A stretch of DNA of 64,000 nt. Origin: Spirogloea muscicola. Taxonomy: Eukaryota > Streptophyta > Zygnematophyceae > Spirogloeales > Spirogloeaceae. Location: the NCBI GenBank assembly GCA_009602725.1, contig WELB01000007.1, positions 360,791-424,790 of the forward strand, read 5' to 3'. The notes under the pieces were generated by a model that was not told where the DNA came from, ran no database searches, and saw only the letters and a list, made by a program, of their open reading frames with translations. The position numbers and the translations under genes were made by a program. Numbering within the stretch: position 1 is the stretch's first letter; each line of letters opens with the position of its first letter. Positions 50,450 to 64,000 of this stretch are shown here, in pieces.

Positions 50450-52423
50450 GGTCGACTGCCGTTCCTGGAGGCGGTGGCGGCGCGGATCGCGGCGAGCCGG
50501 CCCGGCTGGCGGCGGCGGGGCGGCGGGCTGTCGCTGCGTCCGGGCCTCGCGCTGCTCATCTCCGACCACTCCCGCATCCTGCTGCCCCCCAGTCGGCACC
50601 CACTTACCCTAAACCCAAACCCTAAACCCTGTACTTGACACTTCTAGAATAATCTAAACTACGTCTAAACTCTCCTCTTCTTAAACCCCAGCCCGAACTT
50701 CCATGGCTTGAACCCAGGCCCTGCAGTCTCGAGTCCTACTGCAGCTGCCCGCCGCAGTGGCGCTTGTCGGCGCTCAGCCTGCCCCAGCCAAAGGCAGGGC
50801 ATCGAGCACTGCACTGAAGCTAAACCCTGAATTCAAATCAAAACCCTGACATTTCCAGTCAGAGAACGTTACCTCTCGAATTGCGCAGTTGCCATTGAAT
50901 TGGGCTCGCCGACGGCGCGACCGCCAGACTGAGCGTGACTTGCTGCTGCTCTGCTCGGGCCTCAGGTGCCGACGGCGCCTCTCCGCCGACCATCTGTGTC
51001 GAGATCAAGGTGCGTCACCCGTGCTCCGCACCCAGAAGGTGGAGCCTTCAGCAGTCTTCGCTGCGCTCTCAGTGCCCAAGTGGCGAGCTAGAGGGTCTCG
51101 CTGGGTGGCCACTGACGTGCACCGATGCTGCCATTTCCTGCCCGTCTTCGCGGGTGCAGACCAAATGCGGGTTCCTGCCCGCGGCGCCAGCCATCGCTCC
51201 TGGCAACGCCGTGAAGCGCTGCACGTCCCGCTTTGCCATGCACCAGCACCTCAAGCTCGCCAATGGAAAGGTGGGCCACTCTCGTGGGCCTCCGTGCCGC
51301 AGCCCCGGCTATCCGCCAGCCTCGCTGCGCAAGCTGCCCCTTTAGCAATTGCTAGCCCGTCTTACCTTTGATTTCTAAGCGCAAATTCTTCATGCCAAAT
51401 GCTCTACCTCAAGCTTGACATCTACATGACGAGCCTCGACTTTACGTCTTCAATGACTATCAAATGATGAGACATCGATGCGCTTGCAAGCATGTGCAGC
51501 TTGACAACCTGAGCAAGTATGACCCGCTGGACCTCTTCTCTGGCTCGGCTCCTCGTGTGGCGGCAGCGCTGGACGCTCTTCTGGACACGCCACAGAACAA
51601 CCTGCATGTGTTCAGGGACGGCGCCGAGATCTTTGGGAGCCACTCGGAAGCCACGGCAGCAGAGCAGAGCGGCAGTGCTGCGCAGGCAGTGCTTGAGGCA
51701 GGCCTGGAGGGGTTTGTGACCCTGCCCGCCGGCCAGCGGCTGGCAGCGCTGGTTGGCATGCTCATGGAGCAATTTGTCGGCAAGGATGTGCTCGCCAGGC
51801 TCCTGGCGGCGCAGCGCCTGGATGTGGCAGATGTTGAGGGCGCCATCCACGCGTATGACAGGCTCTTTGGCTGTCCTGACGGCATTGATGGTGATGCTCT
51901 ACTCAAGCAATCTAGCACGCAGGACGACGAGCACATGCGCTGGCGGGCTGCCATCACAGACATACGAGTGCTGCCGATGGAGGAGTGCCGGAAGCTCGTC
52001 CGTGACTTCCTCATCGCGGCGACAGCCAAGGACTGTGGCCTCATGGTCGCATTCTGCGGCCTGCCAGACAGCATCGATGCCGTGCAGATTGGCGAGCGCG
52101 GAACCGTGGTGACCTGTATCGAGACTGGCCAGCACTTCTTCTGCAAGGTCTTATCTGGATCTTCCAAGCAGAATGAAGCTGATGCATTAATGGCCGACTG
52201 AAGTAGCAAATGCATCATCATTTCTTGCATGGTTAGTTACTGGCCTCATTGTGCGATACGCTCTTCTGAGCTTCATGGAGGCAACTGAATTTGTCATACA
52301 CTTGGCCCGCAGATGTCCTTTGTGGACCTCGACATGAAGCCACTGGCCAAGTTTCCGAGCTATTACAAGCTTGACGCCCAGATTGTGGAACACTACAAGG
52401 GCGCTCAACATCAACACTCCTAG
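50450..52423 (+). CDS. IPK1: Inositol-pentakisphosphate 2-kinase (IPK1), N-terminal lobe missing
   Basis: Phosphorylates Ins(1,3,4,5,6)P5 at the 2-position to make phytate. Exons 50450-50591, 50966-51009, 51160-51270, 51500-52147 and 52313-52423 join in phase. Blocks: FLEAVAARIAASRPGWRRR, LLISDHSRILLPP, ICVEIKTKCGFLP (the family's EIKPKCGF, here with Thr for Pro), SRFAMHQHLKL, YDPLDLFSG, TPQNNLHVFRDG, LARLLAAQRLDVADVEGAIH, VRDFLIAATAKDCGLMVAFC and the catalytic-region FVDLDMKPLAKFPSYYKLDA. Stop at 52421-52423. Plant IPK1 proteins have about 130 more N-terminal residues carrying the nucleotide-binding lobe (an RGEGNANLV-like start). I find none of this upstream, where two retrotransposon copies lie. 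The gene is either 5'-truncated in the genome, misassembled, or has a distant first exon. Confidence 0.9.
50605..50634 (+). repeat. Telomere-type repeats (CCCTAAA) in IPK1 intron
   Basis: ACCCTAAACCC-A-AACCCTAAACCC lies 14 bases after the first visible IPK1 exon, with a further TAAACCCTGA at about 50820. The orientation is CCCTAAA on the sense strand of IPK1, which is also that of the plant telo-box (AAACCCTAA). Confidence 0.85.
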
Positions 52424-52896
52424 CTTATGTCTTTAGCTTATATCTTTAACAGTTACACTTTCTCTTTCATATCTGCACAAGTGGCAGACCCTTACAATCT
52501 TTTGCCGTGCTTGTTGAGGCAGTCAATTTGCAATGCGGTCTTTTTCTAATGGAGTAGACCAGGTACAGCAAGCTGAGCCAGATTAAAAGCCAAGGATCAT
52601 AGTCAAATTATCAAATGCTTGGTGTAAGTACTCGAAGTGACAGATCAGGACTGCTGCTAGCCTTAAGACTTGAGGCATCTGCAAAGAGTTTACAGCCTGA
52701 AGCACGCAGGCAATACATCAAGCTTGACTGGGGGCCTGCTATAGCCATAACCAGACAATTGTGAGACTGCAAGGCAAGCTGACCACGTCCTTTTCAACTT
52801 ATTAGTGGTCAACACCTTAGGCAAGCGTGAGGCACCTGGCCATGCCGGCATCAGGTGCCATAATCTTGCTGCAACCCTTAGTAAGCGAGTACGCTG
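52424..52896. other. Intergenic between converging genes
   Basis: 3' flanks of IPK1 (+) and of the ArfGAP (-). No gene seen. Confidence 0.6.
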
Positions 52897-56639
<3,743 letters not shown>

Positions 56640-56641
<2 letters not shown>

Positions 56642-56700
56642 GACGCCCCGCCGCCGCCGCCTCCGCCGCCGCCGCCGCCGCCTCCGCCGCCGCCTGCGGT
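56640..56700. repeat. GCC/CGC trinucleotide tract
   Basis: Nearly pure (GCC)n with CTCC interruptions just upstream of the ArfGAP start codon, in its 5' UTR or core promoter. A similar GCC tract marks 7081-7102 (AlaRS first exon), 37875-37915 (DCAF13) and 58645-58665 (RNC1). Confidence 0.75.
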
Positions 56701-56747
56701 CATAAAAGCCGTCGCCCGACTTGCATGTAGGGCAAATGCTCAGTTGT

Positions 56748-56870
56748 AGGTTTAGGGTTCGGGGTAATGGTGTCTAGGGTTTGCGGAATTATGGGTTTAG
56801 GGTTTGGCAGCACCGGCTGCGAGCGTCGGCAATGGGGGTTTAGGGCTATCGGGCTTATTAGGGTTTAGCC
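56748..56870 (-). promoter_or_regulatory. Cluster of telo-box-like repeats upstream of the ArfGAP gene
   Basis: Six near copies of TTTAGGG/GGGTTTAG in about 120 bases, 110-230 bases upstream of the ATG at 56641. On the gene's sense strand they read CCCTAAAC, matching plant telo-boxes, which bind Trb/Pur-alpha-type proteins and recruit chromatin regulators. Spacing is irregular, so this is not an intact telomere block. The regulatory role is an inference. Confidence 0.6.
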
Positions 56871-56984
56871 GCCGAAGCTGCCGACACTACCGGAGCTGCC
56901 GGCGCCCACTTGCCGGCACCGGTTATACGGGCCTTCTGGCGGACTCCGGGTCAGGCTCTCGGCGGCAGCAGCGGCACTTGGCTG

Positions 56985-57365
56985 TCCAGTCTTCTCGGGC
57001 TGGCTGTCCACAGCCCTCGCCCCCTTTGCAGAGCCACTTTCTTTCCTGGGGCAATAGCTGCAGTGGTTCACGACTACACCTGCTGGACAAACTCCTTAAC
57101 CCTGCAACCTCATGTTGTTCATAACACCCTTACCCCCACTTTACCCGATCACCATCATTTATCATAGGTATGACTGTCCTCAGTCGACCTTTTGTCTGCA
57201 CAATCTGCGTAAAGGCTTACTGGACGAAGGAACTTCGGATTTGTGCGACAGTGAGCGTCACGGCACTGAGAACTGCTGCCTCCGTGTTGTGCCAGGCGAC
57301 GCGTTTCCGCCCTCTAGTCATCTCTAATTTGCACTTGCTGACTAGGTTATTAGGCTCCCGCTTGC
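56985..57365 (+). mobile_element. Retrotransposon 3' UTR fragment and 3' coding end (fossil)
   Basis: 57240-57360 resembles the plus-strand copy at 6290-6462 (GTTTCCGCCCTCTAGTCATC against GTCTTTCCGCCTGCTAGCTA, then a TTGCA-CT-CTGAC stretch). 56985-57055 is a UTR unit with the stem GGCTG/CAGCC at 57002-57015. It is diverged, with several breaks. Confidence 0.5.
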
Positions 57366-57749
57366 TGACTACTTATTGTGCTCGCTGGTAATGCCTCAAT
57401 GGAGCACCCTCAGCTCCATAATAGACTGGACTCACCATAGCCAAGAATGAACAAGTCAAGAAAGATTGATAAAGAACCGATCATGCACCTTGATGAGTAA
57501 TAAAAATGTGGCACTCTGGCCCTAGTGTCTCACAAAATCACCTTTGTTTGAACGACTAGTCATCAATGCCTGCCAAACGCAAATCCATTGTTGCACGCTG
57601 GGCTGAGCGAGCCGTATAATTTCATGCCTACTTACCCAGCCTAACAAGGGATGGCACTGTCAGGAAAGGAACGGAACTTCCAAGATTCCAGTTCCATCAT
57701 TATGCACACTTGCGCCATCTACTAGCCAATGAGGGCCACCATGTCACCT
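57366..57749. other. Intergenic, no gene seen
   Basis: No coding signal, RNA gene or clear repeat was recognised here. Confidence 0.5.
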
Positions 57750-58593
57750 GTGCCCAAATATGGTCGAGAGCACAAGCTGCTGCACAAAGGCCGCCCGTGT
57801 AGCCGCCTCTTCGAGCATCACGTCTGACTCCACCCTGCAAAGCAAGCAAAGCAGTGTGAGCGTATGTCTTTGAGCTCTAGCACGCTGTCATGGCAGGCAT
57901 GCCCTCCACCCAAATAACTTGGCAACCCCACAGCTCAAAGCACATCCATATGGTGCCTGCTTAAACAGCAGTATCTAAACTGCAGATCTGCAGACTGCTG
58001 CAAGCTTGCTCTTAGAGTCTCCTACATTGGTGTTGCCCTAAAGGGCCTAGCATCCAACAAGCATTGCTGGGTGCTAACAATATGGCCCATGGATTCACGA
58101 GGTGCAGTCATGAAACGACGAGACACTGAATGAAAGCTGCTGCTTCTGGCAGTCAGCAGTATCCTTATGCTGCCACGATGTCAACCTGACGCGGGAATTA
58201 CCACCAGATGATCATCCTACATCTGCAAACATTGATCTGAAGGTACATGACACGCACCCTCTGCTTCAAGTAAGAGGCACAAGCGCAGAGCAGAGGCACA
58301 AGCGCAGAGCGTGAACCTGGACTCCACAGGCACCGGGATGGACAATGATGCATGAACGCCCTCGTCTCGGGGTGCAGTATCAGCAGCAGCAGCGACGGTG
58401 CCAGTGGCCTGGCTCAAACCCTCGTCAGAGGTGAGGGTATCCACAAAGCTCGAGAAGAGCGCGTCGGAGGCCTGCTGCCGCGCCTGCTGCGTGGCGGCGA
58501 GCTTCTCCTTATCCCGGATGAACAGCAGGCCTGCAAGGTCCTTCAGGTCCCGCCCCTCGTGGGAGGCAGTTGACAGCCGTCGCAGGCCACGGC
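57750..58593 (-). CDS. Unidentified gene, probable organelle-targeted small protein, 5' in gap
   Basis: The minus-strand frame entering from the gap reads RGLRRLSTASHEGRDLKDLA, then GLLFIRDKEKLAATQQARQQ, ASDALFSSFVDTLTSDEG. The Arg-rich start with an RRLSTAS motif looks like the end of a mitochondrial or plastid presequence. A downstream exon candidate at 57840-57755 follows a good TTTGCAG acceptor and reads VESDVMLEEAATRAAFVQQL. I could not find a donor giving a matching phase, so the exon link is uncertain. No family recognised. It is divergent from RNC1, whose 5' end is in the same gap. Confidence 0.4.
58265..58310. repeat. 19-base tandem duplication
   Basis: Two adjacent copies of AGAGGCACAAGCGCAGAGC, 3' of the unidentified gene's main exon. 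Confidence 0.8.
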
Positions 58594-58625
58594 NNNNNNN
58601 NNNNNNNNNNNNNNNNNNNNNNNNN
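58594..58625. other. Assembly gap (32 N)
   Basis: Short N run between the head-to-head unidentified gene and RNC1, in very GC-rich sequence. Confidence 1.
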
Positions 58626-61182
58626 GCGCGCGGCGCTGGCGCTCCCGCCGCCGCCGCCGCCGGACGCCGCCGCGGGGCCTGCTGCCAAGCTCGACGACCT
58701 CCTCTTCCTCGCCTTCATGCACAAGTAAGGCGGCCTCGTTCTGCCGCCATTGCTGCCGCTTGCTGCTCGTCGTCGGAGTCCTGTTGGCCATGGCGCGGCC
58801 GCTCCGGCATGCTCAGCGCGCCGCAGCGGCTGCTCGGCAGGGAGCGGCCGCAGGCCCAGCGCGCGCCGCACCTCCTCGCGGCGCACACCCGCCTGGCGCT
58901 GCTCGGGGGCTACGTCGTGGAGCTGGCTTTCGCGGAGCTCCTCCTCCAGGTGTGCCTCCCCGCCCTCCGCCGTCACCGCTGCCGCGTGCACTTCCTGTTA
59001 CCCAAAACAGACGCGAAGCTGCTACTTTGGGTTCTTTGAAAATTTCTACTATACTATACTACAGTCCTATACTTCCCTACTATACTATTATACTATACTT
59101 TCTACTATACTGTATGATACTTTATATTTACCTCTTCACTGCCCATTGGTGCGCACAGCAAGCACATGCAACTTCCATATAGCCCTCCTCTGTGGCAAGG
59201 CCTTACTGCCACTAGCCCGCTCACTGATGGCTCGAGGTCTGCAGAGATACCCTCGGGAGACGCCGGCGGCCCTCCGCGAGAGGACCTCCGCGCTGATCAA
59301 CAAGCGGGCGCTGCCGACGGTGCTCCTGCGGGCCTCGCTCGACCGCCTCGTGTTCCCGGACAGCCCCTTCATCGAGCGCGTGCCGCGCGACGAGAGGGAG
59401 CCAGCCTGCAAGTGCGCTGCTCTGCACTCCTGCTGCTGCAGGCACCTTGAGTTGCAGGGCCTGTCGATGGAGATGGCTTGGGCCTCTGCTCTCACCCCTT
59501 TGCCGCTCTTGGTGGCCACGGCTGAGCACCAGCAGTGCTGCTACGAGTTGCAAACCCTGCATAAAATCTTCCTAGCCAGAGCCACTAATTGTCAACACTT
59601 AGTGCAGTCACTGGATCAGACACCAAGGCTCACCTGTGTGGCATTTGTACATTGCAGGGGGGTCTTCTTAGCAGTGTTGGGGGCCGCATACCTCACTTCG
59701 GGGATGCGGGAGGTGTACCGGCTCCTCTTTGACGTCTTTGCGCTCGATCTGGACTCGGTCGAGGCCCAGCCGCAGACGTCCCACAGGCCCGTCGATGAGG
59801 ACTTTGTGGTCCCTGAGCTTGATGGCGACCCCGTCGCCTGGAGGCAGGTGGCCGACTACGTGGTGAGCCCCATCATGCAGCTTGATCTCCATGTCTGCCG
59901 GCAAGCGGCTGTCCCAATTATCAATCGCTGGCACCGTGCTCTAATGCACCGTACTTAACTAAAAGCCTTTGCCAGCACTCCGCATCCGCATGATTGCACT
60001 TGGCAACTTTCAATAAGAGGTCCTCCACTTGGCTGCTAGCTGCATCAGAGCAAAAGTTGATATCAACCTTCTTCTCCTATGCAGTCCTTGCGAGGGCGCT
60101 GTAGAGCTGTCATTGAACGTAGCGTCACTCACAATCTCGCGCCGCTCGGCTCTGCTCTGGCAGGCTCCCGAGGGCTCCATCTTTGCTCACCCGCGGTTGT
60201 TCCGGGCTTGCGTGCCGCCGGGCATGCACAGGTTCCGGGGCAATAGCTGGGAGAGGGAGGCCCTTCCCAAGGTCTTTGACTGCCTCAGGTACCCCCTCGT
60301 CTTCCCCGGCGAGGACCCCCGCGTGTCCCTTGCTCGGGACGTCGAGCTGTCCCTCGCCCTGCAGGTGAGCTCTCTCTCACCTCGTGAATGTCCCTACCTG
60401 GCTCACGATAATGCCTTCCAATGATTTATGACGGAGTCTCTATTAATTGAACATTTGTTTCTCATAGACAGGCCCTTACAGTCTATCGTAATCATCTTCT
60501 ATCATAGATTTAGTATTTTCTATTATGTCCTCGGTACTGACGTGGACCAGAAGTATGTCTTAGACTGAGACTATGCAAATGCATCGCAGTTGTCATTCTT
60601 GCACCCTTCCCTGTACAAAGCAGACCACCCACGGTTTTGCTTCGAGCGGCTCGAGTACTTAGGCCAGCGGATACAGGTGAGCTGCCAGGTGTACTTTGTC
60701 AATTGTCAACTAAGCAGTCCAATGCAGAGAACTACTCTATGACCTCCTGTATCAGCTACAGTGGGCAGCTATATTGGAACTCGCACTGCTGTTGATGAAT
60801 AATATGTAGATACCTTCTGCCAGCAGCTGCTGTGGCATGCCAGAGGATTGTTGACATTGTGATGTGATGTGATCAGGATCTGGTCATGGCAGAGAGGTTG
60901 TTGATGAAGCACCTGGACAGGAGCGGTGTCTGGATCTATGAGCGTCACAACAAGCTTCTAAGAAATCGGGCATGCGGTCGTTATCTGAGGGAAAAGGCTC
61001 TTGACAAACTTATCGATTTGAGTGCTGAATTCAAGGTTGTCTACGAGAAAAATCGGGTAGTCCGGGCGCTTGCAGCTGCTGCTTCTCAACAGACTCTACA
61101 CGCAGTAGGTTATCTTGTTTATGGCAAGAAGGAGGTCAAGCGTCTTCTTTTCAGTGTTTGGCAGCTCGATGGGGGTTGGTGA
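58626..61182 (+). CDS. RNC1: RNC1-type chloroplast RNase III-domain protein, 5' incomplete
   Basis: In land plants RNC1 is a chloroplast protein with two RNase III-like domains that helps splice group II introns and lacks nuclease activity. Exons: 58626-58724, about 58815-58949, 59245-59411, 59658-59862, 60164-60364, 60590-60676 and 60877-61182. Blocks: LGGYVVELAFAELLLQRYPR, ETPAALRER, AAYLTSGMREVYRLLFDVFA, IFAHPRLFRACVPPGMHRFR, HPSLYKADHPRFCFERLEYL, GQRIQDLVMAERLLMKHLD, CGRYLREKALDKLI and VGYLVYGKKEVKRLLFSVW, stop 61182. The RNase III signature ERLEFLGDAVL appears as ERLEYLGQRIQ, so a catalytic Asp is replaced by Gln, as in the inactive family. The start is lost in the gap. Confidence 0.93.
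59045..59130. repeat. (TATAC/TACTA)n simple repeat in RNC1 intron
   Basis: Irregular tandem CTATACTATAC words, AT-rich within a GC-rich gene region. Confidence 0.8.
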
Positions 61183-62008
61183 TGTCTTCTATTCGATTCT
61201 GAGTTGCCATTACCAACAGTGTTCCCTATCTGACAATTGCTTGTCAAACTGTTGTCTAGTCTTCGGGCTTCAAATAGCAACTTCTATATGCTGACTTGTG
61301 GTTACTGAGTGGGTCATTTTAACAGCAGGTGATGTACATTTGTCAATGGTCTTGCTAATGTACTTGGCCCTCCATAAATTATAAATGACTCCATCAACCA
61401 TCTGCAAATATATACAACTTCGCACTACACTGCATATGATGCACAATGTGTGTGTTGTAATAGTTCGTTGTACTCATGTGGGATTTCTACAGAAACCTGT
61501 TGATGTTTGCAAACATTAGATGTGAGTATTATTGCATGGCAGGCATGTAAGAATCATGTGTATCTACCTACGATTCGGATGGTTTGTCTTGAGTTAGAAG
61601 AATGAGTTAATTTCGACTATTCTTCTGCAACTTATGCAAAGGGTGCTGGACTCATCATGGCCGAACAGAAATTTTCTTATGCCATTCTCAGGCCCGGATA
61701 TGCTCAAGTTGGTCTCTTCATATTGTCATTCCCTTGAACATCGATGTGCACACACGACTCACCAGCACCCAAGACATTGCCAAATGAGAATACTGATATC
61801 ACTGGATGAATGCACTATGATGGACATCTGTCCTCAGAGGTCAGTTGTACATTGTTCCATCTGCAGTGGTTATGCAACCCACTCTTCACTGCAGGTCCTA
61901 TTGAAATGACAAAGCAATGTTTGCGGTGCTGATATGATTGCACCACTCCACCTTCGAGAGGGACGCCTTGGGAGGCCTTTGTTACAATCTATTGCAGACA
62001 ATAGCCCT
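61183..62008. other. Intergenic between converging genes
   Basis: AT-richer 3' flanks of RNC1 (+) and the following minus-strand gene. Nothing else recognised. Confidence 0.6.
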
Positions 62009-64000
62009 AGAGGAAACGGTAAGCAATTGGGCAATTTACAATGCCAACATCGAAGCTGCCAAAGGGACCACCTCCCGGTGCTGTGATGTAGCCACGCTGC
62101 ACTTCTCCCAACATGGTAAACTCGTCCTGCACATGCAATAGCAGTTAACCATCAGTTTCATTCATTTGGCTCTAAATTGAAACGTCCTCTCCAGGACCAA
62201 GGAGATCAGCACAATCGAGGTTGGTATGATGATTTAGGTGAACGATGTCGTGGATGGGAACCCTGACAATGGTGCTCACCAAGATGCGAGTGCGGTAGTT
62301 GTTCTTGATGGCGTACTCAGTCCATTCGCCAACATTGAGATCCCACAGGGGACTGTAGTCCGTGGCAACAGTGGGGATGCCACCAAGAACGTTCAGGGGC
62401 CACCCGTCGCCGTGCAAGGCCGAGTTGAAACCTTGCCTCAGAGGATGAACGGTCTCATTGGGCCCCGTCGTCATCCTCAGCCTGCAACAGACAAGCTAGC
62501 AGGCCAAGTTCAGATAGTGTAGCCATACAGGTTGACTTGGGGCCTCTGGTAATCTGCCGAGAAAGGATGCTGGGAGAGGGGCAGCGGCAACCACTCACAC
62601 GTTCACGTCCATGTTGGTGTAGCCGTTGGTGAGGGCGAAGAGGCGCTCCACTGGGGAGCCAAAGTTGTCATCGCCATTTGTGTCCTGCTTCGACAAGCCA
62701 GGAGCGAAGGTCACAGACTCCATGGTCGCTGGGAGTGAGCTATCTGCGTCCAGGCTGACGGACAAAACGAAGGAACATTAGTCACCATCCAAATCCAAGG
62801 CCACAGAGCTTGTGATACCTGTCGGCCCGTTGCATCTGAAAGAGGATCGCTGTTATGTAGCATCTAATGAGGTGCTGACAGGCATAGAGGTGGAGCACAC
62901 AGGCACCTGAGATAAAGCACAGGGCGACCGAAGCTGAAACCCGAGGTGAGTTTCAGGGTCACAGTGCCTCCAAAGCCATCGGCGCTAGGGCAGATAGCCG
63001 TCACTTTGTCGTGTAGCATGCGGTATGCGACCGCTGGATTGCGCTTCGTACCGTTGCAGAACTGCCGCAGTGTGCTTGCAGGGACGTTGCCAGCAACAAT
63101 GGGGGCATTGTAGATGTGGCCGCCAGCATTTGAGATCCTTATGATTGGTGTGTAGGTGGGTGAACCTATTGGTGCAATCACAAGATCTGAAAGGTCAGCC
63201 CTTGACAAAAATCATGAAGGAGCTAGGATATCTTGCAGTCGGAATACTCGGGATACTCAAAAGTAATACTGCTTCGTTTGTACTTTTCAAGTGCTACTAA
63301 GAAGGTGCGGATCTGAATCTGCCCCCTTAAGCTTGACGGAAATCTATGCACTGCCATGCAGCAAGCTTCTTTCTTCGGTGTCAGAGCATTTGCACTTACC
63401 CATGCTTCCCGGTGTGGAGTTCTTTGGTGGGAAGAAATTTGGAGCAATGCCAGGGGTGATCGAGTGGACCGGGGTGAAGTCAACTGTGCCCGAGTTGAAG
63501 ACCAGACGATTGTTGCCATCAAAGTTGGCCACGCGGGCTCCAAGGCCTGCGTATGTCAGCTTGCCGGAGAGGTTGATGCCCAAAGCTGCAGCGTTGGTAG
63601 CGTCGTCGGTGTCGGTGATGACGTACCTACAAGCACACCGCAGAACTTTGAGGCTGTGTGTTGATCTGCCGCGCTGTGCATGCACACATCGGACTCAACA
63701 GGAACACGAGAGGCGAGGCTGAGGGCAACAAGTGACCTGTGGTTGATGACACTGATCATTGTTAGCCGCGAACAGTAGCAGCTGCTGCTCTGGAAAGGTT
63801 AGTGATGGAGCTGACCAGATCCGAGTGCCCGGCGACTTGGAAAGAGAGCCCCTGTAGAGTGGGATCGTGATGGTGCCAGCGTCAAGGTCGATGGTGCCAG
63901 ACTTGAGGAGCTGATATGGCCCAATCAGCTCCTTCTGAACCTGCCGCGATCATCCACGAGCTTGTCCTGTCAGCATCCGCAGCCAAGACGATCGCAATGC
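62009..64000 (-). CDS. Secreted-type protein of a mainly bacterial/fungal family (DUF7482-like), 5' off window
   Basis: Function unknown. Minus-strand exons include about 63945-63818, 63626-63400, about 63189-62905, a short one near 62835, about 62753-62604, 62481-62280 and 62126-62009. They read IPLYRGSLSKSPGTRIWYVI, TDTDDATNAAALGINLSGKL, NRLVFNSGTVDFTPVHSITP, APNFFPPKNSTPGSMG, RISNAGGHIYNAPIVAGNVP, MLHDKVTAICPSADGFGGTV, TSGFSFGRPVLYL, NGYTNMDVN, PLNVLGGIPTVATDYSPLWD and YITAPGGGPFGS, ending VNCPIAYRFL. I recall proteins with the same order of blocks (ITDTDD, SGTVDFSP, NAGGHIYNAPI, GFSFARPVLYL, DYSPLWD, GPGGKPYGSTG, VNCP) from bacteria and fungi; the family number is from memory and should be checked. 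Phases between exons agree, so it is a real spliced gene. Confidence 0.7.

Overview
The window is nuclear DNA of a green (Viridiplantae) organism, most likely a green alga. The genes are cut by many short GT-AG introns. The best matches are plant-type proteins: a MOR1/GEM1 microtubule protein with five TOG regions, a NodGS/FluG amidohydrolase-glutamine synthetase fusion, an AGD5/NEVERSHED-type ArfGAP, a chloroplast RNC1-type protein, inositol-pentakisphosphate 2-kinase and an organellar alanyl-tRNA synthetase. Degenerate plant telomere-type repeats (TTTAGGG/CCCTAAA) also occur. The species cannot be fixed from the sequence alone. First exons are extremely GC-rich and later exons are not. Both N gaps lie at such 5' ends, so some genes lack their starts.

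Layout, left to right. 1-247: sacsin-like exon fragment (+). 773-2698: mitochondrial phosphate carrier (+), first exon missing. 2699-7045: intergenic, filled from about 3.9 kb with decayed retrotransposon 3' ends, including a head-to-head pair at 5514-6460. 7046-12792: organellar AlaRS (+). 12793-14518: intergenic with one more repeat copy. 14519-17294: glycerophosphodiester phosphodiesterase (+) with signal peptide and probable C-terminal membrane anchor. 19085-34564: MOR1/XMAP215 (+), 15.5 kb. 35424-36833: mitochondrial bS18 (-). It is head-to-head, across a 977-base gap, with the Sof1/DCAF13 WD40 gene (+, to 41650). 42398-47868: NodGS/FluG (-). 48560-49369: a cysteine-rich repeat protein (-). 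49.5-50.25 kb: retrotransposon 3' ends. 50450-52423: IPK1 (+), N-terminal lobe missing. 52897-56641: AGD5-like ArfGAP (-). 57750-58593: unidentified gene (-). 58626-61182: RNC1 (+), 5' end in a gap. 62009 to beyond 64000: a metal- and disulphide-free-looking secreted-type protein family I recall mainly from bacteria and fungi (-).

The genes are housekeeping and do not form one pathway. Themes are translation and ribosome assembly (AlaRS, bS18m, DCAF13), organelle function (phosphate carrier, RNC1), microtubules and vesicle traffic (MOR1, ArfGAP), and phosphate, inositol and nitrogen metabolism (GDPD, IPK1, NodGS). The most unusual signals are a stem-loop kept by paired base changes among dispersed retrotransposon 3' ends, sense-strand telo-box clusters at two gene 5' regions, a duplicated exon edge inside a MOR1 intron, and the bacterial/fungal-looking intron-bearing gene at the right end.
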